Below are positions 21,675 through 31,752 of a DNA stretch of 64,000 nt, one piece after another (within the stretch, counting starts at the first letter, position 1; every line of letters starts with the position of its first letter). Where the stretch lies: NCBI GenBank assembly GCA_905221605.1, contig CAJNDS010000247.1, positions 419,138 to 483,137 on the forward strand. Reading direction: 5' to 3'. A program made the position numbers and the translations under genes. The notes under the pieces were generated by a model. The model was not told the DNA's origin and made no database searches. It worked only from the letters and a program-made list of their open reading frames with translations. This DNA is from Symbiodinium natans (taxonomy: Eukaryota > Sar > Dinophyceae > Suessiales > Symbiodiniaceae).

Positions 21675-22451
21675 TTGGCGGTACCAAAAGCAAGCCCACC
21701 AATATGGCAAGCCCGCTCCGGGCTTTACAGACCACACACCAACGCACCGGCTGGGCAGACACTTGGACTACAACGCTACAACTACACGAAAAAAGTGGTC
21801 CAGCGGGGCCCTCCCCTTTCCTTAATTAGCCTTGTAAAACCCAAACGGGGTGTACGGTCCCACGCAGAAGAACGGAGGGATTTAGCGGGTCCCACCGAAA
21901 CCCAGCGCGGTCCCACGCAGAAGAACGCGGGTCCCACCGAAACCAGGCACGGTCCCACGCAGAAGAACGCGGGCCTCCCCGAAACCCAGTTCGGTCCCAC
22001 GCAGAAGAACGCGGGTCCCGCCGGAAGCCGGCACGGTCCCACGCAGAAGAACACGGGTTTTACCGAGACCCGGTACGGTCCCACGCAGAAGGGAACGGTC
22101 CCACGCAGTTTTAGTGCATTCCCACGCAGAAGCACGCGGGTCCCACCGAAACCCAGTGTTTTTTTTTTGAGACAGCAGCCCAGTAGGCCAATCTTGTGTG
22201 GACAATCCACTCAGGGAGAGACAGACATCTACTTAGAGAGTCCAACTGTGCAAGCTAGCGAGCGTAAAAGAAGTCGTGACTACAAAGAAGCAACCGCTAG
22301 CGCAGAGGCCCTTATTGCATGTCAACTTAACGCAAGGATAGTGGGTTTGCTTTGTGGTCTGGGTGCTAAAAAATCGGCCGCTGCGCGGGGCAGTAAGAGT
22401 AATGGCGAGCAAGTGTGCCACTCAGCAACAACCTACCTGCAGCACGCTTGA
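21675..22451 (+). CDS. Open frame over the 42-bp minisatellite
   Basis: A 258-codon plus-strand frame runs through the 42-bp array (14-residue repeats, Gly-Pro-Thr-Gln-Lys core) and into the repeat at 22.35 kb, where it reads LCGLGAKKSAAARGSKSNGE. The open state is largely explained by the repeat period, and frames stay open on the other strand too. No domain recognised. I regard it as unproven. Confidence 0.15.
   Translation: MAVPKASPPIWQARSGLYRPHTNAPAGQTLGLQRYNYTKKVVQRGPPLSLISLVKPKRGVRSHAEERRDLAGPTETQRGPTQKNAGPTETRHGPTQKNAGLPETQFGPTQKNAGPAGSRHGPTQKNTGFTETRYGPTQKGTVPRSFSAFPRRSTRVPPKPSVFFLRQQPSRPILCGQSTQGETDIYLESPTVQASERKRSRDYKEATASAEALIACQLNARIVGLLCGLGAKKSAAARGSKSNGEQVCHSATTYLQHA
21856..22156 (+). 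repeat. 42-bp minisatellite (GGTCCCACGCAGAAGAACGC...)
   Basis: About six units begin GGTCCCACGCAGAAGAA and continue with GCGGGTCCCACCGAAACC plus a variable end. Four central units are exactly 42 bp, the first carries an 11-bp insertion, and the last ones are truncated (a unit reduced to 20 bp, then a hybrid unit). As 42 is a multiple of three, a plus-strand frame keeps a 14-residue period (GPTQKNAGPTETRH-like), and two minus-strand frames also stay open. Confidence 0.92.
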
Positions 22452-22531
22452 GGACCTGGAGACTAGACACGCTAAGCGCAGGCCCAGTAGCAAGGAAGCC
22501 CACTTGTGGCATCCAAGCTGCAGCATGCCCA
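22347..22531 (+). repeat. Dispersed repeat R, copy 1 (inverted partner at 24.35 kb)
   Basis: About 185 bp match, in inverted orientation, the segment 24346-24541 (roughly 85-90 percent identity by eye). Both copies keep an open frame reading LCGLGAKKSAAARGSKS, then EQVCH and TTYL. A further inverted match continues at 22570-22606, against the 24.6 kb part of the partner, after a gap. This indicates a mobile or duplicated composite element. Confidence 0.8.
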
Positions 22532-23184
22532 GACGCCTGCTTTGTCTCTGCAGCCGCAAGCTGCAGGCTGCCAAGAAGGCCGCTTCTTGGCCAGTCCCTG
22601 CAAATTGCATAAGAATAGGTTTCCGGGATAGTGGGTTTTACTTGCCCCCTTTCAGCTCCGCGGGACACGTTTCGCTGCGCAACTGCCTGGCGCGCCTGTG
22701 AGCATGACACGGACCCTGCAGGTCAAGCACGCCGGTGCTCCTGCTAACCCTTGCCGTCAGGGCAGCGACTGCGCTGAGGTTGCTTACTGCGCGCTTTCCT
22801 TGGTCAGTAAGAGCGAGAACGCCAAGGAAGTGCATTGCGCGTTAACGCAGCGAGGTCTCTGCCCTCACAGCACGCATCCGCGTGCTATGAGCGCTGTGCT
22901 GCTACTGTGTGGCAAAACAAGTCTTTGGTCTCAACTCCTTGTGCATTCACACTTACTTGTCAACCTAACTGCAAGAAGGTGTACTGAGTGCTACGCTATT
23001 GCTACGGCCCTGGCGCTTGTGTGGGGACTGTCCTTACGGACGCGTTGGGCAGTTTAGGTGACGGAGGTTCCTTGCCTTACGGCCTACCCATACTTTCGCT
23101 TAATGTCTGTACTAGACGTGGCACAGCATTGCTATGGGTGACGGGCAACTGAGTGATTGGTGCCGGTAGGTTCTTGTGTTCCCA

Positions 23185-23481
23185 GAGCCGGCCAACAAGA
23201 GAACTGCCAGGCAGTCTGCAGCGGAGGGGCTGCAGGGACAAGAGGCGGACTTCTCGGCAGTCTGCAGCTGGGATGCTGCAGGGACTGCACGTAGGCTTCC
23301 TTGCAACTGGGACTGCTCCCGGGTCCGGGGAACCCATAGCGTTCAGGTTCGCGATCTCTTTCCGCGCTACTGCAGGGTCCTGAAGGCCCATAGGCTTCCG
23401 GTTCGCGATTTCTCACCCTGCTGCTCCCAGGTCGCAAAAGCCCATAAACCTCAGCTTCGCGATTTCTCTCCCTGCGGGTCC
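23185..23481 (+). repeat. Dispersed repeat S, copy 1 (direct partner at 24.55 kb)
   Basis: About 295 bp are repeated directly at 24552-24839 with about 90 percent identity by eye. The repeat contains CTGCAG-rich blocks and two to three about 53-bp sub-repeats with the core TTCGCGATTTCTC followed by CCCTGCTGCTCCCAGGTC. The sub-repeat array continues to about 23560 in this copy. Confidence 0.85.
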
Positions 23482-23779
23482 CGGGTCCGGGGAGCCATTG
23501 CGCTTCAAGTTCGCGATTTCTCTCCCTGCTGCTCCCAGGTCTCAGAGGCCTCGGGTTCGCGATTTCCCAATTGTTTGCTCTCTGCAGCAGCAGGCACTCC
23601 CCGGTCTCTCTTGAGCCTACCAGGCACAGCAGGGACAGGATTGTCCCTGCTGGTGTTCCAGGCACTTCTCCAGCAGGAACAGTATTGTCCGTAAAGGTGC
23701 AGCCAAAGAAAAGGCAAGAAGTTGAAGTGGAAAGAGTGAAAGGGTGTAGAATCGACAGATGTCGGGCGAAAAAACAGGT

Positions 23780-24190
23780 CGATCCGTGCAAGAGGCTTCC
23801 TGCAAGGCCGCCTTAATGGGACGCAAGAATGACCTGGGAGAAGATGGAGCCGTGCAAGGGTCGTGCAAGAGGCTTCTTGCAGGATCACCACCTAGTGGAA
23901 AAGGATGGAGCCGTGCAAGAGGCTTCTTGCAAGACCACCACGTAGAGGCAGCTGCACTAAAAGCTAAATCCTTGCAAGGGCTTCTTAGTGCGAGGTGGAG
24001 GCTTAAATCACCACCTAAGAGCAGCGGCAAGAAACGCAACGAAAGTGCGATATCCTTGCAAGAGTCTTCTTGCGAGGTTCAGGCTTTTGATGGGCAACAA
24101 AACAGCACAAAAGCTGTAGCGTTTTATGCACTCGCGAAGAGCAGAGGTTTTCTTGGACTTGCAAGAGGCTTCTTGCGAGGAGCCAAGCAG
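23780..24190 (+). repeat. Interspersed near-palindromic motif TGCAAGAGGCTTCTTGCA
   Basis: At least six copies of an 18-nt near-palindrome (TGCAAGA ... TCTTGCA, 7-bp stem) or its variants lie at irregular 45-100 bp spacing, embedded in unrelated sequence. A 195-codon plus-strand frame crosses them, giving repeated RGFLQ or EASC peptides. It has no recognised domain. Confidence 0.75.
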
Positions 24191-24345
24191 CAGTTCCTTT
24201 CCACACGCAAACTCTGGGCAGGAAAAGCTAACCCCCCTCAGAGCCTCAAACTACGACACCTACGCCTACCAGCTGTCTGGCAGGGGCGACCTACCTACTT
24301 AAAGGTCCACGGAGCCTCTTCCTACGGGCCTCCCGACTCCTCCTG

Positions 24346-24541
24346 ACTGGGCACGCTGCAGCTTGGATGCCACAGAGCCTGCAAGTAGGCTTCCTTGCTA
24401 CTGGGCCTGCGCTCAGTGTGTGTAGTCTCCAGGTCCTCAAGCGTACGGAGGTAGGTTGTTGCTAAGTGGCACACTTGCTCCCCATGACTCTTACTGCCCC
24501 GCGCAGCGGCCGATTTTTTGGCACCCAGACCACACAGCAAA
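24346..24541 (-). repeat. Dispersed repeat R, copy 2
   Basis: Inverted partner of 22347-22531. On the minus strand it reads LCGLGAKKSAAARGSKSHGE and continues through LEDLETTHTERRPSSKEAYL. It abuts repeat S copy 2 directly, so together 24346-24839 may represent the fullest version of the composite element. Confidence 0.8.
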
Positions 24542-24551
24542 ACTTAGCCCA

Positions 24552-24839
24552 GGGCCGGCCAACAAGAGAACTGCTACGCAGTCTGCAGCAGAGGGGCTGC
24601 AGGGACCTGCCAAGAGGCGGACTTCTCGGCAGTCTACAGCTGGGATGCTGCAGGGACTACACGTAGGCTTCCTTGCAACTGGGACTGCTCCCAGGTCCGG
24701 GGAACCCATAGCCTTCAGGTTCGCGATCTCTTTCCGTGCTGCTGCGGGGTCCTGAAGCCTATGTTCGCGATTTCTCACCCTGCTGCTCCCAGGTCGCAGA
24801 AGCCCATAAGCCTCAGTTTCGCGATTTCTCTCCCCGCGG
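24552..24839 (+). repeat. Dispersed repeat S, copy 2
   Basis: Direct partner of 23185-23481. It ends in CCGCGG followed by a run of about ten T (24841-24850). A similar T run follows the 42-bp array at about 22157. The T runs could be retroposition tails in minus orientation, but no target duplication was found. Confidence 0.8.
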
Positions 24840-24859
24840 CTTTTTTTTTTGGACCATTG

Positions 24860-26760
24860 CCTCTTTACCACATCAGCGGCGCAGTAGGCCGTTCTTAGGG
24901 ATCTCAATGCGAGAGGTGAAACGGAGCAGGTGCGAAAACCAAAGCAAACACACACCAAAACAAACACAAAACACAACCACCGACCAGCAGCAACCCGAAA
25001 AACAGAGCACCTAAAGTCTACGTGTCCCCCACACTCAGTACTCGAAGTCGTCGAGGAAGCCCAGTTGTGGTCGAGCTGCGCAGAGCAGTGCGGGGGGTCG
25101 CAAAATGCGAGGGTATGCCAGATCATCAAAACCACCATCATGGAGCCAGAGATGCAAAGAAGGTCAGCCGGCAAGCTGTAGTTCGAAGAGCGACAGCCGA
25201 ATTACCGACAGACACAATGAGGTACCAGGCGCACAGTGGCCAAAAGTGTAAGTACAGATGGCCAAATATCCCACGCAAGTCACCAAGATCAGTAAGGCTA
25301 GGAACGAGTCGGAACATGTGGCCCTCGAAAGTAAGGCACTTGTGCTTGAGAAACTTGAGAAGTCCTGAGGCTGCCTTATGACCTTTAGGCTTGGGACTGA
25401 TAGGGGTGCAGTCGTCAGGAAAAACCTCTCCCGGGCACGTTCAATCAGTGTGCCACATGCTCAGAGCTGACACTATCAGAAGGGAGACTACTGCAAGAAG
25501 GGCAAGGCCGGCTCAGCAGCAATCGGTAACGCACATCCTACCACTCTTGCATCAGGCGGAAAGAAAGTCTGGATTCTGGCGCAGATGTCAGCTACGAAGT
25601 CTTGCTCATCGCAGAGCACAAATTCTCGATTCTCAAGGCATCCGCTCCTTTGTCGCATAAGCTGTACAATCAGCACTTGCAACATAACAATAGGCAACAT
25701 GGCTCGATCGTCAGATCAAGAGGAAGGGGACTATCCGGAGGGTTAACAACCCGCAATTGCCTGTTGCGGCAGGACCCCACCAGGACAGGATGAGCCTCTA
25801 CCACTTGCTCAATGAGGGAAAGGCGACTGCAACAAAGACTGTTCCAACTGGCCAGTCAATCAGGAAACTGACCAGAGGGACAGGACAGCAAAGGTCATTC
25901 CTTGTATTATCACCTGAACTTGTAGCAGATTGAGATCCAGCGGAAATGCAGTCGCACGCAAGATAAGCGGGAACAGCTTGGCACCTAGTTGGGTAGAATC
26001 GAGGTTGGGCAAAACACACGCCAATTGCGTGGTAAACTGAATTCTTGTGTTCGAGGCGACCCAGTACCATTGTTTGCTGGCAGGAGCCCAACCGGTCGCC
26101 CCATGGCCAGAATCCATGGTGAGTAGCCGCAAGTAGCACAAAGGGTAACTGTTGCAAGGTGCAGGGTGGCGCACAGTATTAGATCGAGCAGCTCAGAAAA
26201 GTCCTTGGAGCAGCACAGCCTGGCCTGTTGTCTGAGAACTGTTTTAGTTGCCTCCCCGCAAATGGTGGCAATGGCATTCCAACTTACAACCCGCTGTTGG
26301 CCGGGTTAGCCCTCCAAGTGCGTGAAATTGAGAGACGTGACTGCCTCGTTTGGCAACAATGGGGGCTGCAAAGCATTGCGCACCATGGTCTCTGTCTGCT
26401 CAAGATGGCAGAACCTACTTGCCAGCCACCTCGAGGCGCCCTGCATACAGGATTGCGATCACATCAATGTGCAGCTATGAGGTGAGCTTGCTGTCATGCG
26501 CAGTTGCCGGACACGGAGCGGGTCGGGAGGCAGCCCTGCCTCCCCTCGCCTTTCAGGCTCCGATGCCAAATCAACCCAGAGCTTTTATGCGGGTGCTCCC
26601 CCCACCGCCCTTCCAAACAGATGGCCAAAGTAAGGTGGATCCAGCTGGAGGCGATTAAAGCCAATAACGTGACTCCGATTTATGAAGTGCAAGAAGAGAC
26701 ATATTAGATTATCACGGCCAAGAGAAGTGGTAGGGAATTGCTCGACCTCGCACAATTCAC
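24860..26760. other. No convincing gene
   Basis: Mixed short frames on both strands. The only protein-like piece on plus is at about 26620-26707 (QMAKVRWIQLEAIKANN...), and a degenerate copy of that DNA recurs at 33340-33400 on the other side of the palindrome. Confidence 0.3.
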
Positions 26761-26763
26761 GGG

Positions 26764-27171
26764 CTATGATAGCTCTAGAAGTTCAGACCTGGAAAAGAAC
26801 ATCGACACTCCATCCATTTTTATTTCCGACCAAAGCCGACGACTCGTGATTCTCTCTCCACACTGGTAGGCATAGATCAAGTGGTGGAAGCAGAGAAGCG
26901 GATCCCCTCTTTTCCTCAGCGCCTCCACCCTTTGACGCCTGCCGAAGCTGACATTCCGCCCTCGCTCGGTTAGTCGAGTGCTCTGAGTGTCCCTCTCTGC
27001 ACAAATCGCGCAGGTGGCATGCACACTCTTACCGAGTAGACGCATAGCACATAGCTCCACTAATCCAGTGCCATGAGAAAGGGGTGTCTTGCCATTGGGA
27101 TTGGGGTGGCCGGTTTTAAGGTATGAAACACACTGTGTGGAGCATAGCACACAAGAAAGAAGTAATGCCAT
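26764..27171 (-). CDS. Coding-like exon, unknown, running out of the palindrome
   Basis: A 135-codon minus-strand frame. From about residue 36 on it reads as protein: VELCAMRLLGKSVHATCAIC, a basic stretch (RGRNVSFGRRQRVEALRKRG), then FHHLIYAYQCGERITSRRLW, to a stop at 26764. The N-terminal part lies inside the palindrome arm and is probably not coding. No family recognised. It is the rightmost minus-strand candidate before the strand switch. Confidence 0.33.
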   Translation of the reverse strand: MALLLSCVLCSTQCVSYLKTGHPNPNGKTPLSHGTGLVELCAMRLLGKSVHATCAICAERDTQSTRLTERGRNVSFGRRQRVEALRKRGDPLLCFHHLIYAYQCGERITSRRLWSEIKMDGVSMFFSRSELLELS

Positions 27172-27269
27172 TGGAATTGGGGTGGCTGGTTTTAAGGCAT
27201 GAAAGCACCCTGGCGGACCATGATGTCATATGGCCCGCAAGAGAAAAATCCTTTGAGTGAAATAAACAC

Positions 27270-27625
27270 ATGAACATAGTAACTAAGGCATGCTTCCAGA
27301 ATGTCGCTTGCTTTTTACAAAGCGAGAACTGTCTTGGGCAGCATCTCTTCTTCAGCGGAGCCAAAGAGGTTTTGCCAGCTTTGTGGACAATAGCACACAA
27401 AGAAGTAATTGGGATTAGGGTGACTGGTTTTATGGCCTGAAAACACGCTTGTGGACCATGGCCCACAAGAAATAAAAATCACGCTGGCTTGTTTTAAGTG
27501 AAAAACACATGAACATAACTAAGCAATGCTTCCAGAATGTCGCTTGTGATTTACCACAGCGAGAAAACTGTGTTCGGCAGCATCTCTTCTTCAGTGGGGC
27601 CAAAGAGGTTTTGCCAGTGGATGCA
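27270..27625. repeat. Tandem duplication inside the left arm
   Basis: Two units of about 230 bp period each contain GAACATA(G)TAACTAAG, CTTCCAGAATGTCGCTTG, CAGCATCTCTTCTTCAG and CCAAAGAGGTTTTGCCA. The same pair is present in inverted form in the right arm (about 32805-33130), so the duplication predates the palindrome or was copied with it. Confidence 0.85.
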
Positions 27626-27999
27626 GTGTTATGCACACCCCAAGTGGCCGGTCGTCGCGCTTAAAACGATTGAAGCGATTACGAGGACACGTGGAATAGC
27701 TTTTATTTTTTGTTGAATTGTTCACTGAGTAAAGCAGAACATAATCAAAACAGTCGCCCGATGCTTTTGCTGACTGTCTGTTTTCAGTCCGAGCAACATT
27801 GTCTTTCACACATGCCACATGTCCCACGCGTGCCAAGCACATCCGACGGTTGCCCTGGTACCTCAAAACACTGAACCCAGGCCCTAAGACAAGACCTTGA
27901 AATTCCAATCCAAAAACAAAATTAATATATTTCCTGACACCCTAAGTCCATAAACCCAGCAGGTCCTGTCAGGATGTCAGGTGATGGATGAAACCGCGA

Positions 28000-28290
28000 G
28001 AGCCCCGCGCAGGGGCCAAGAAGCTCAAGAACCCAGCAATGGGTGTTCACTTGCTTTGGACCCTGAAGAAGGACCGGGCAACCCCGAAAGGGGTGTCGGT
28101 CAGAACCCCGAACAGGGGTGAGCATTTTGGATCCTAAACAAGGGTCGCTAGAACCGCGAAAGGGGTGTCGGTCAGAACCCCGAACAGCGGTGAGCATTGT
28201 GGACCTTGAACAAGGGGCGTCGGTCAGAACCCTGAACAAGGGTGCGTTTTTGGGGCCCTGGACAGGGGCCTCTACTGGTAGCACCCTGCA
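28000..28290 (+). repeat. GC-rich stem-loop minisatellite, left arm
   Basis: Repeats of a unit around GTGTCGGTCAGAACCCC followed by short stem-loops such as CCCCGAACAGGGG (4-bp GC stem). The right arm carries the inverted version at 32240-32400 with CCCCTGTTCGGGG and CCGACACTCCTTTCGG hairpins. The units differ mainly in loops, as expected if stems are maintained by compensatory change or by template switching. Confidence 0.75.
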
Positions 28291-28574
28291 CAGGGGTGTG
28301 TGTGCAGGGTGTAGGGTTTAGGGCTTAGGGCTTAGGGTTCGCCAGTGAAGTTGGCGCCTAGAGCATTGGTGGAAAGTGTCTTTTGATAACACGGGAACAG
28401 CGTGCGCAGGGCGTATCCTTGCATTAAGGGGCTCGTAGATGTCGTATGGGGCCGCCCTGCATCTTTTAGATCGTTTAAAACAGGTTTTATAGTGCTAAGA
28501 TTAGTGTTTTTTGGTGGTTTGCGGGAATTTTGACCCGAAACACTCCGTAACAAAGTGGCGGGGCGTTTGGTGGC

Positions 28575-28641
28575 CCCGAAACCAAAACAGCTGCCAAGTT
28601 AAACAAATTGTGTTTAACTTGCAGCTGTTTTTGGTTTTGGG
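28575..28641. repeat. Perfect-stem hairpin in left arm
   Basis: A local inverted repeat with AACAGCTG and AGTTAAACA on one side and TGTTTAACTTGCAGCTGTTTT on the other. Left-arm stems carry small indels. The homologous hairpin in the right arm is cleaner (31685-31752). Confidence 0.85.
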
Positions 28642-28776
28642 ACCAGCAGAGAGGAGGGGGGAGGGGAGGGGGGGGCTGTCCTGCATCTTTTAGATCGTTG
28701 TTTCCAACCTGTAAGGTGTCTCTTAGATGTCGTATGGGGTTGTCCTGCAACTTTTAGATCGTTTAACACAGGATAA

Positions 28777-29546
28777 AACACTAAACCCTAAACCCTAAAC
28801 GCTAAACCCTAAACCCTAAACCCTAAACTCTAAACTCTAAACTCTAAACCCTAAACCCTAAACCCTAAATAGGGCCGAGGGTTTAAGGCCTAGGGTTTAG
28901 GGCCTAGGGTTTAGCGCCCAGCGCTGAGGCCCAGGGTTACGGGCCTGGGGGGGGGCTCAGGGCCCCAAGTTCTAAAATTCAGTAGGTTAGGGCCTAGGGT
29001 TTACCTGTAGGGCCTAGGGTTTGGGGCCTAGGGTTTAGGGCCTAGGGTCTAGGGTTTTGGGGGTTTTGGGTCTAGGGTTGAGGGCCTGGGGTTTAGCGCC
29101 CTAGGGTTTTAGGGTTTAGGGTTTAGGGTTTAGGCCTAGGCCCTAAACCCTAGGTCCCAAACCCTAGGCCCTTGACGCTAAACCCGAAAGCTACCCTAAA
29201 CCTTGGCCTCAAAACCCTAAAGCCTAAACCCTGGGCCCTAAACCCTAGGCCTTGAACCTAGGCCCTAAACCCTAGGCCCTGAACCCTAGGCCCTAAACCT
29301 GACACCTAGGCCCTAAACCCTAGGCCCTAAACGCTAGGCCCTAAACCCTAGATCCTAAACCCTAGACCTTAAACCCTAGGACCTAAACCCTAGACCCTGA
29401 ACCCTCGGCCCTGAACCCTAGGCCCTAAAGCCTAAGCCCTACACCCTAGACCCTAAACCCTATGGCCCTAAACCCTAAACCCTAAGACCTAAACCCTAGG
29501 GTTTAGGGCCTAGGGTTTAGGGTTTAGGATTTAGGGTTTAGGGACC
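28777..29546. repeat. Telomere-like heptamer satellite, left arm
   Basis: About 770 bp of degenerate heptamers. Orientation alternates: CCCTAAA (28777-28870), TTTAGGG mixed with CCTAGGG (28873-29135), CCCTAAA mixed with CCCTAGG (29136-29489), and TTTAGGG again (to 29546). The commonest higher-order unit is 14 bp, CCCTAAACCCTAGG. The switch at 29135 is itself a small palindrome around TAGGCCTA. Non-telomeric sequence lies on both sides, so this is interstitial. Confidence 0.95.
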
Positions 29547-29679
29547 TTTAAGTAAATTGAATCTATGGACACAAAAGAGGTTTAAGTAAATTGAAGAATT
29601 ATGAAAGGAGAAAGAGTTCGGGACAAACCAAAGGACACCAATTTCACTGGCGCAGCTAGCGCAGCTCTAAAGGAAAACG

Positions 29680-29860
29680 TGACCGACAAAATGGAGAAAG
29701 ACATAGAATGACAACAAACAAAAGAAGAACACGTGTCCGCCAAGAGGAGAAATGGAGAAAGACATAGAACCACTTGAAACGGAAGATAGCAGAAAACGTG
29801 ACCGACAAATGGAAACACGGAGGAAGACATACAATGACTTGAAGCAGACAAATTTTCATA
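29680..29860 (+). repeat. Degenerate tandem repeat in palindrome spacer
   Basis: Three imperfect copies of a unit containing ACGTGACCGACAAA, ATGGAGAAAGACATAGAA and similar, about 55-80 bp apart. It has no partner in the right half. Confidence 0.65.
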
Positions 29861-30117
29861 AGCGGATTTTCAAACAGCTCACGCATTGAGCACTCAGCAG
29901 TGCAAGACGGACAAGCGTGTCATTTGATGGGACCCCGATGAGTCCTTGCCGTGGAGCCCAGAGCGGTCGGTGAGTGGCATGGCGTGAATACAGGTTTGCC
30001 GTGGGACGACAGGGAGTCTCACTCGGTACGAGCCCAGGTTCCCGGAATCGAGATCATCGAGGTTGCTGCTGGAGGTTGGCAGTTGCTCATGCCAGTTCTG
30101 GGATCGGCCGAAACCGA

Positions 30118-30149
30118 GATCGGCAAATTACCATGGTAAGTTGCCGATC
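30118..30149. repeat. 32-bp palindrome, one mismatch
   Basis: A palindrome centred on ACCATGGT whose half-site reads GATCGGCAAATTACCA, with one A/C mismatch in the other half. It is a near-identical companion of the palindrome at 30238-30263, 118 bp away. Confidence 0.95.
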
Positions 30150-30237
30150 TGCTGTGTGAAGCCCGGCTCTTTGCCCATCTTCCGCTTCAGGTCCCACGAC
30201 ATAAAATCGGCAACCAAGCCGAGCCCGACTAACAGAT

Positions 30238-30263
30238 CGGCAAATTACCATGGTAATTTGCCG
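30238..30263. repeat. Perfect 26-bp palindrome
   Basis: The half-site CGGCAAATTACCA is followed immediately by its exact complement, with no loop. With its twin at 30118 and other TCGGCA/TGCCGA half-sites nearby (about 30205-30305), it forms a cluster near the centre of the large palindrome. It could be a binding site for a dimeric protein or a terminal element of a small transposon. Confidence 0.95.
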
Positions 30264-30689
30264 AAATCGTTTTTTGCCGATGTCTGTTTTGATGTCGGCA
30301 AGTAGCTTGTGGGCTCTGCTGCCCTGAGCTCCGGCCAGCCAGGCCTTCTCAATCTTTCCCGGCCGTCTGCTCGATGCTCGGAGGTGATCGGAACCCCGTG
30401 AATTTGGGGCAGTCTGCTTTCCACAACACGGTTCACGTGTCTTCTGTCATGCCCAAAAGCCTGTGACCCATGAAGCAAACCGTAAACAACTTTCCTCCAA
30501 AACCTAAATCCCAACAAACCCAGGAAACCCAACAAACCCCAAAATTTCAGAGCTGCGCTACCTGCGCCAGTGAAGTTGGTGTCCTTTGGTTTGTCCCGAA
30601 CTCTTTCTCCTTTCACAATTCTTCAATTTACTTAAACCTCTTTTGTGTCCATAGATTCAATTTTGCAGACCAAAAGCTTAGGGTGTAAA

Positions 30690-31545
30690 TCCTATACCCT
30701 AACCCTACTAAACCCTAGGCCCTAAACCCTCTAAACCCTTGACTCTAAACCCGAGGCCCCACCCTAAACCCTTTGCCCTAAACCCTAGGCCCTAAACCCT
30801 AGGCCCTAAACCCCAGGCCCGAAACCCACGACCCTAAACCCTAGGCCCTAAACAGTAGGCCCTAAACCCTAGGCCCTAAACCCTAGGCCCTAAACCCTCG
30901 GCCCTAAACCTTAGGCCTTAAACCCCAGGCCTTAAACCGTAGGCCTTAAACTCCAGGCCCTGAACCGTACGCCCTGAACCCTAGGCCCTAAACCTTAAGC
31001 CCTATACCAGGCCCTAGGCCCTAAACCTTAAGACCTCTCGGCCCTAGACCCTAAGCTGTAAACCTTAAACAAACTGCCCCAAACCCTAAACCCTAAAACC
31101 TGAACCCCAAAACCTGAACCCTAAACCCTAGGCGCTAAACCTTAGGCGCTAAACCGTAGGCCCTGAACCCTAGGCCCTAAACCCTAAGGCCCTAAACCCT
31201 AGACCCTAAACCCTAGACCCTAAACCCTAGGCCCTAGATCCATCCGAGGCCCAAAACCCTAGGCCCCAAACCCTAAGCCCTAAACTCTAGGCCTTAAACG
31301 CTAGGCCGTAAACTCCAGGCCCCAAACCCCGAGGCCCTAAACCCTAGGCCCTGAACCCTAACCCTAGGCCCTCAACCCTAGGCCCTAAACCCTAGGCCCT
31401 AAACCCTAGGCCATAAACCCTAGGCCTTAAACCCTAGGTCCTATTTAGGGTTTAGGGTTTAGGGTTTAAGGTTTAGGGTTTAGAGTTTAGGGTTTAGGTT
31501 TGAGGGCTTAGGGTTTAGCATTTAGGGTTTAGGGTTTAGGGTTTT
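30690..31545. repeat. Telomere-like heptamer satellite, right arm
   Basis: About 850 bp, CCCTAAA/CCCTAGG oriented from 30690 to about 31441 and TTTAGGG from 31446 to 31545. The boundary matches the first orientation switch of the left arm in inverted register. Several units are degenerate (GCTAAAC, CCGTAGG, CCATAAA). It is not a chromosome end, because ordinary sequence continues on both sides. Confidence 0.95.
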
Positions 31546-31684
31546 ATCCTGTGTTAAACGATCTAAAAGTTGCAGGGCAACCCCATACGACATCTTAAGA
31601 GACGCCTTAAAGGTTGGAAACAACGATCTAAAAGATGCAGGACAGCCCCCCCCCCCCCCTCCCCCCCCCCTCCTCTCTGCTGGT

Positions 31685-31752
31685 CCCGAAACCAAAAACA
31701 GCTGCAAGTTAAATACAATTTGTTTAACTTGCAGCTGTTTTTGGTTTTGGGG
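31685..31752. repeat. Perfect 22-bp-stem hairpin in right arm
   Basis: Stem CCAAAAACAGCTGCAAGTTAAA pairs with its exact complement across a loop of about 8 nt. It is the homologue of the left-arm hairpin at 28575-28641, and extruded DNA or transcribed RNA would fold strongly here. Just outside it, long C runs (31646-31668) correspond to the G runs at 28654-28672 in the left arm. Confidence 0.93.

Noticed and set aside
21882..22210. Minus-strand frames reading FFCVGP-type repeats as a membrane protein
   Set aside because: These are reverse translations of the 42-bp minisatellite. The plus frame is equally open, so neither is supported.
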